Shown here one piece after another: positions 4,080-6,979 of a stretch of 6,979 nt of DNA. Position numbers and translations under genes: made by a program. The notes beneath the pieces are model-generated. The model did no database searches, was not told the DNA's origin, and worked only from the letters and a program-made list of their open reading frames with translations. How positions within the stretch are numbered: position 1 is the first letter of the stretch; each line of letters opens with the position of its first letter. The stretch comes from a bacterium (GTDB lineage: Bacteria > Zixibacteria > MSB-5A5 > GN15 > FEB-12): contig JAUXBJ010000088.1 in the NCBI GenBank assembly GCA_030619425.1, positions 1 to 6,979 of the forward strand, read 5' to 3'.

Positions 4080-5399
4080 CTACGGACACGGCAAGGGAGC
4101 CGGGCCACCGTTGAACATATAGTCGACAAGATACACCAGATCGGCGATGTCCACCTGGCCGCTGGCGTCAACATCGGCTTCCTCCATAGACGGCGGCGGT
4201 GGACCACCGTTGAACATATAGTCGACCAGATAGACAAGATCAGCGATATCGATTACGTCACCGATGATGCCGTCGATATTGCCGCGCAGGCCGATACACT
4301 CAGTCACCGTTTCACAAACATCGCCGACACCGTCCGCATCACCGTCCTCCTGACCGGGGTTGTAGACAGTGGGGCAGTTGTCGACATCGCCGCAGATACC
4401 GTCGCCGTCGGCATCGTTATTCGGATCGAACGGACAGACATCGCACACATCGCCAAGACCGTCGCTGTCCGAATCAGTTTGTGAACTGTTGAAATCGGAC
4501 GGGCAGTTGTCGCAGGCGTCGGCCACGCCGTCACCATCGGTGTCCTCCTGGCCGGGATTGTAGTCATCGGGGCAGTTGTCACAAACATCGCCGATATCAT
4601 CGCCGTCAACATCCGACTGATCCGGGTTGTAGTCATTCGGACAGTTGTCGTCGGCTTCGCATATACCGTCAGCATCCGGATCGGGGCAGCAGTTCAGCGA
4701 GTAGGTGTCGCCATGCACATAGAAGAATGGATAGCCCGGCGGCGTGACCCAATAGGCGTACCACCCATACCAGGCTTCGCAGGTGTAGTAAAAGATATGA
4801 CAGGTGTCCGGCTCGGAACTGTAGTCGAACATGATCGACGGCCAATACGGACCGGGGCCGGTATCGGTGTAATCGACGCCGACGAAAACCGGCCCATCAA
4901 CGCAGCACGCTGTGGGGAAAGTGACAGTACCGACACTGGGATAGGCAAAAGTGGCGGAGTCACAAACGACCTGGACACGACAAAGTTCAACCCCGGGTCC
5001 GTAGCAACTATCCGGCGGATAGTTGAGATCATACACCACGATGTCAAGCGTAACCGGCCACTGGTAAACACGCGAATCAACATAATCCGGTGGATCGAGT
5101 AGAACCAGGGACACAGCGGTGATCTCAAAGGGATAGGTAGGCGCGCCGCATTCGGCCGGATCAAAGTACGTTACCGTCTGATGACATGGCTCGTAGCCGT
5201 GGCTGTAGCCCAGGATGGTGTCGTTCTCCCAGTGTTTCCAGAGCGTACAGGTGTCATCAGCACCTTTCAGGGTTGCCCAATCGAAGGGCTGCTCGGCGGG
5301 GATGAAAGTAGGTTTGTTAACAACGCCGGTTGGGCCGGTGTCGGCGAACGCAAATGACGCTGCTGCAAGCAGCACTGCTGTGAGAATCAGTTTTTTCAT
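4080..5399 (-). CDS. Secreted Cys-rich protein with thrombospondin type 3 repeats and dockerin-like C-terminus
   Basis: This 439-residue exported protein starts with a clear Sec signal peptide (MKK, then a hydrophobic stretch, cleavage after AFA at 19). Residues 20-236 form a domain I do not recognise, rich in aromatic residues and in Cys (51, 72, 84, 132, 140, 146, 165, 166, 200, 207). Five Ca-binding thrombospondin type 3 repeats follow (252-363). They have the pattern NCPxxYNPxQxDxDxDGxGDxCD, 23 residues each except a 20-residue fourth. The end (372-439) is a two-part dockerin-like module with 'DIADLVYLVDYMFNGGP' twice, 33 residues apart. The second loop, DVDASGQVDIAD, has the canonical Ca-ligand spacing. 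The start has AGGGA six bases upstream (5406-5410). The likely role is a rigid Ca-stabilised extracellular or surface protein. No enzyme motif is visible. It converges with the dehydrogenase gene. The same end module occurs in the next gene, 297 bp upstream. Confidence 0.88.
   Translation of the reverse strand: MKKLILTAVLLAAASFAFADTGPTGVVNKPTFIPAEQPFDWATLKGADDTCTLWKHWENDTILGYSHGYEPCHQTVTYFDPAECGAPTYPFEITAVSLVLLDPPDYVDSRVYQWPVTLDIVVYDLNYPPDSCYGPGVELCRVQVVCDSATFAYPSVGTVTFPTACCVDGPVFVGVDYTDTGPGPYWPSIMFDYSSEPDTCHIFYYTCEAWYGWYAYWVTPPGYPFFYVHGDTYSLNCCPDPDADGICEADDNCPNDYNPDQSDVDGDDIGDVCDNCPDDYNPGQEDTDGDGVADACDNCPSDFNSSQTDSDSDGLGDVCDVCPFDPNNDADGDGICGDVDNCPTVYNPGQEDGDADGVGDVCETVTECIGLRGNIDGIIGDVIDIADLVYLVDYMFNGGPPPPSMEEADVDASGQVDIADLVYLVDYMFNGGPAPLPCP
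4311..4646 (-). repeat. Coding tandem repeat: thrombospondin type 3 array
   Basis: Five in-frame units of 69 nt (the fourth is 60 nt) encode residues 252-363 of the secreted protein. On the plus strand the blocks 'GGGCAGTTGTC', 'GGACAGTTGTC' and similar recur at about 69-base intervals. A partial unit (CCPDPDADGICEADD) precedes the array. DxDxDG Ca sites are present in most units. Confidence 0.85.
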
Positions 5400-5508
5400 G
5401 GTCTATCCCTGCCTTGTTCAGGTTTGAACTCGCGACCTTTAATCGTTCCCGACACGCTCGCCGTCGGCTTTTGGCAGCCGGTGGACAATTTCCGTATGGT
5501 ATGAATAT

Positions 5509-5537
5509 AACTTAACCGGTTCCACGATGAACGTCAA
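5509..5537 (-). promoter_or_regulatory. Weak candidate promoter for the secreted protein gene
   Basis: On the minus strand TTGACG (5532-5537, five of six consensus bases) is followed after 17 bases by TAAGTT (5509-5514), a poor -10. An overlapping TATATT (5504-5509) is better in sequence but too far from the -35. The start codon lies about 110 bases downstream, and the leader includes a CGGCT/AGCCG stem (5465-5480). Confidence 0.3.
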
Positions 5538-5584
5538 GGCGAATTACGGTACACAACTGCTGCCGGTTCCTTCACGCAGACCAT

Positions 5585-5617
5585 GCGCATTGTGCGCGGC
5601 AGACCTCCCGGTTTGCC
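5585..5617. repeat. Two adjacent hairpins downstream of the beta-propeller gene
   Basis: GCGCA (5585-5589) pairs with TGCGC (5593-5597) around TTG. Immediately after, GGCAGACC (5598-5605) pairs with GGTTTGCC (5610-5617) around TCCC, with one G-T pair. GCAGACC occurs at 5576-5582 and again at 5599-5605. The two hairpins lie in the non-coding stretch 5400-5695, which holds no convincing gene. Confidence 0.55.
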
Positions 5618-5647
5618 CGCTTGAAAGACGTATCCAGGATAATCAAG

Positions 5648-5672
5648 GGGCGGACGAGGACGTCTGCCGCCC
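5648..5672. repeat. Hairpin repeat with ACGAGGACGT core, third copy (possible transcript end of the propeller gene)
   Basis: GGGCGG (5648-5653) pairs with CCGCCC (5667-5672). Inside, ACG/CGT pairs around AGGA, leaving CTG bulged. The core ACGAGGACGT is identical to 317-326, but the arms are completely different and still pair. It begins 23 bases after the stop of the minus-strand gene ending at 5696. There is no T-run beyond it, so a terminator role is inferred from position only. Confidence 0.65.
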
Positions 5673-5695
5673 ACGAAATGACTCCGAGAGCACGG

Positions 5696-6979
5696 CTACG
5701 GACAGTCCGGCGGTGGCGGGCCGCTGTTGAACATGTAGTCAACCATGTACACCAAATCAGCAATCGACAGTGCTTCATCGCCGAACGGTAGTTCCAACTC
5801 CGCCTCTTCCCAGCAGGGTGGAGGTGGACCGTCGTTGAACATGAAGTCGACCATATAGACTAAATCAGAAATGTCGATCACATCGTAGATATCGAAGTCG
5901 ACATTGCCGGCGAAGTCAACACAGCATCCGGCCTCATATAGCGAGCTATAGGCGTACACCACGCCTGAGGATCCAAACGTGACACAGGCGAGATTCCCCG
6001 CGCCGTCGCCATTGATGTCGCCGACGCCGAGATGCATAACATCACCCGCACAACTCTGCTCGAAGTACACGTCGCCGGTCGCGCCGTCGAGAGCACGCAC
6101 CAGTCCGTCATCGGAACCGACCAGCACGTCCTCCTGGTCGTCGCCGTCAAGGTCGTAACCGAGTACGCAGTTTATTTCGTCACCGGCCTCGAAGCTCCAC
6201 AGTTCCGCACCGTTAGTGCCGTCGAAGGCGTACACGATGCGCTCATTGTAGTTGGTCCCTACGATGAGATCAGCCGCTTTGTCCCAGTTCAGGTTGGCAT
6301 GACTGAAACCGTAGTCGGAGCAGGGTTCCATAGGACCGGAACTCCACATCTCATCGTGGGGGGCAATGCCATCGACCATGAGTACCTTACCGGGCGTAGC
6401 ACCCATCTTCCTGATGCCGATAGCGACGTCGAGCACGCCGTCATCGTTGGCGTCCATGACCTCGCAGTGAGCGGCGTATAGTGTGCCGATAGCGTACTCC
6501 CAAAGCGTACTGCCGTCAGCGCCGTCCATCACAACCATCTTTCCACCCACGATCGCAACTACGTCGATGGGTGGAACACCGTTCATCTCCGCCAACTCAA
6601 TCTCTTCCGGGTCACCACCAGTAAAAGCGCGCGACCAGACCAGGTCGAGTCGGGTAGTGCCGCTGATAACATAGATCGTGCCGTCATCACTGCCCGCGAT
6701 GACATCACAATCGCCGTCGCCGTTGAGATCGGCGGCCTGCAGATTTTTGCGGTAGATCTGGTCGCCCGGATCGGTGAACTGCCACATGACTGTTCCGTCG
6801 TTACCGTACAGCGCCGTGACCATGTCGTCGGCGCCGGCCACGGCCACGTCTATTTGCCCGTTATTGTTGAAGTCGCCGGTGGTCACGGCGTACAGATTCT
6901 CGGTGCCGGTCCAGTGCCAGAGCGTATCGCCGGTGCAGCCGTCGATTGCCCACACCCAGTCGTCGAGCGAGGCCACCAC
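5696..6979 (-). CDS. Exported beta-propeller protein (PQQ/FG-GAP-like repeats) with dockerin-like C-terminus, 5' end missing
   Basis: The 427 visible residues run off the window edge. The apparent first codon is a GTG inside a repeat, so the true start and any signal peptide lie upstream. Residues 1-345 are beta-propeller blades. They mix PQQ-type turns (DGCTGDTLWHW, DGADGSTLWEY, DGTNGAELWSF) with FG-GAP/VCBS-like Ca loops (DFNNNGQIDVAVAG 37-50, DLNGDGDCDVIAG 84-96, DANDDGVLDVAIG 177-189, DLDGDDQEDVLVG 277-289, DINGDGAGNLACV 321-333). Residues 358-427 form a two-part dockerin-like module ending PPPPDCP, closely like the neighbouring secreted protein. Its second half (ELPFGDEALSIAD) lacks the Ca ligands of a normal loop. 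Such propellers in this group are usually extracellular binding or scaffold proteins. No catalytic site is visible and the substrate is unknown. Confidence 0.85.
   Translation of the reverse strand: MVASLDDWVWAIDGCTGDTLWHWTGTENLYAVTTGDFNNNGQIDVAVAGADDMVTALYGNDGTVMWQFTDPGDQIYRKNLQAADLNGDGDCDVIAGSDDGTIYVISGTTRLDLVWSRAFTGGDPEEIELAEMNGVPPIDVVAIVGGKMVVMDGADGSTLWEYAIGTLYAAHCEVMDANDDGVLDVAIGIRKMGATPGKVLMVDGIAPHDEMWSSGPMEPCSDYGFSHANLNWDKAADLIVGTNYNERIVYAFDGTNGAELWSFEAGDEINCVLGYDLDGDDQEDVLVGSDDGLVRALDGATGDVYFEQSCAGDVMHLGVGDINGDGAGNLACVTFGSSGVVYAYSSLYEAGCCVDFAGNVDFDIYDVIDISDLVYMVDFMFNDGPPPPCWEEAELELPFGDEALSIADLVYMVDYMFNSGPPPPDCP

Noticed and set aside
4083..4286. True cellulosomal dockerin
   Set aside because: The module resembles a type I dockerin in its two-part layout, but the first loop is irregular, the proteins have no glycoside hydrolase domain, and no cohesin is visible. 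I therefore call it dockerin-like only.
4071..4484. Plus-strand open frame opposite the dockerin and thrombospondin region
   Set aside because: It is an antisense shadow of repetitive coding DNA. Its repeated 'VEHIVD' pattern mirrors the minus-strand repeats.
5527..5730. A 67-codon plus-strand open frame between the two exported protein genes
   Set aside because: It overlaps hairpin repeats and the end of the propeller gene, and shows no protein features.

Overview
The window most resembles a fragment of a free-living bacterium of the FCB group. The best match from memory is candidate phylum Zixibacteria, because two secreted proteins end in the dockerin-like module 'DLVYLVDYMFNGGPPPP', a signature I associate with that lineage. 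This is recognition, not a search result. The intergenic DNA is unusually rich in short hairpin-forming repeats, and the coding DNA looks like ordinary moderately GC-rich chromosome. No tRNA, rRNA, transposase, phage gene or CRISPR array is visible.

Layout. Positions 1-481 hold no convincing gene and are almost entirely structured repeat DNA. They contain a 5' hairpin repeat, a 229-bp inverted pair of structured units (72-300), three further hairpins (309-414) and a tandem hairpin repeat (428-471). A short single-domain cyclic-nucleotide-binding-fold protein follows (482-952, minus), then a 263-bp gap with a strong hairpin and more repeats. Next is a type I glutamine synthetase, glnA (1216-2628, minus). 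A 199-bp divergent promoter region separates it from an ornithine cyclodeaminase/mu-crystallin family dehydrogenase (2828-3805, plus). Positions 3806-4079 are a terminator-like hairpin plus another repeat cluster. The right part carries two minus-strand exported proteins. The first (4080-5399) has a signal peptide, a Cys-rich domain, thrombospondin type 3 repeats and a dockerin-like end. The second (5696-6979, 5' end outside the window) is a beta-propeller with a dockerin-like end.

Function. glnA and the divergent dehydrogenase suggest a small nitrogen/amino-acid metabolism pair sharing a control region. The cyclic-nucleotide-fold protein lies downstream of glnA but has its own ribosome binding site and probably its own transcript. 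The two exported proteins share a C-terminal module, including a terminal Cys-Pro, and probably share a route to or on the cell surface.

The most unusual content is in the non-coding DNA. The element at 72-300 consists of two diverged copies of one structured unit facing each other. Each copy keeps the same hairpin (10-bp outer stem, internal loop, inner stem, GAA loop) while the stem base pairs change together, which is the pattern expected for a conserved folded RNA. Two other hairpin families in the window also show paired arm changes around constant loops. All of this DNA lies beside gene 3' ends or in gene-free space, and none of it lies in the divergent promoter region.
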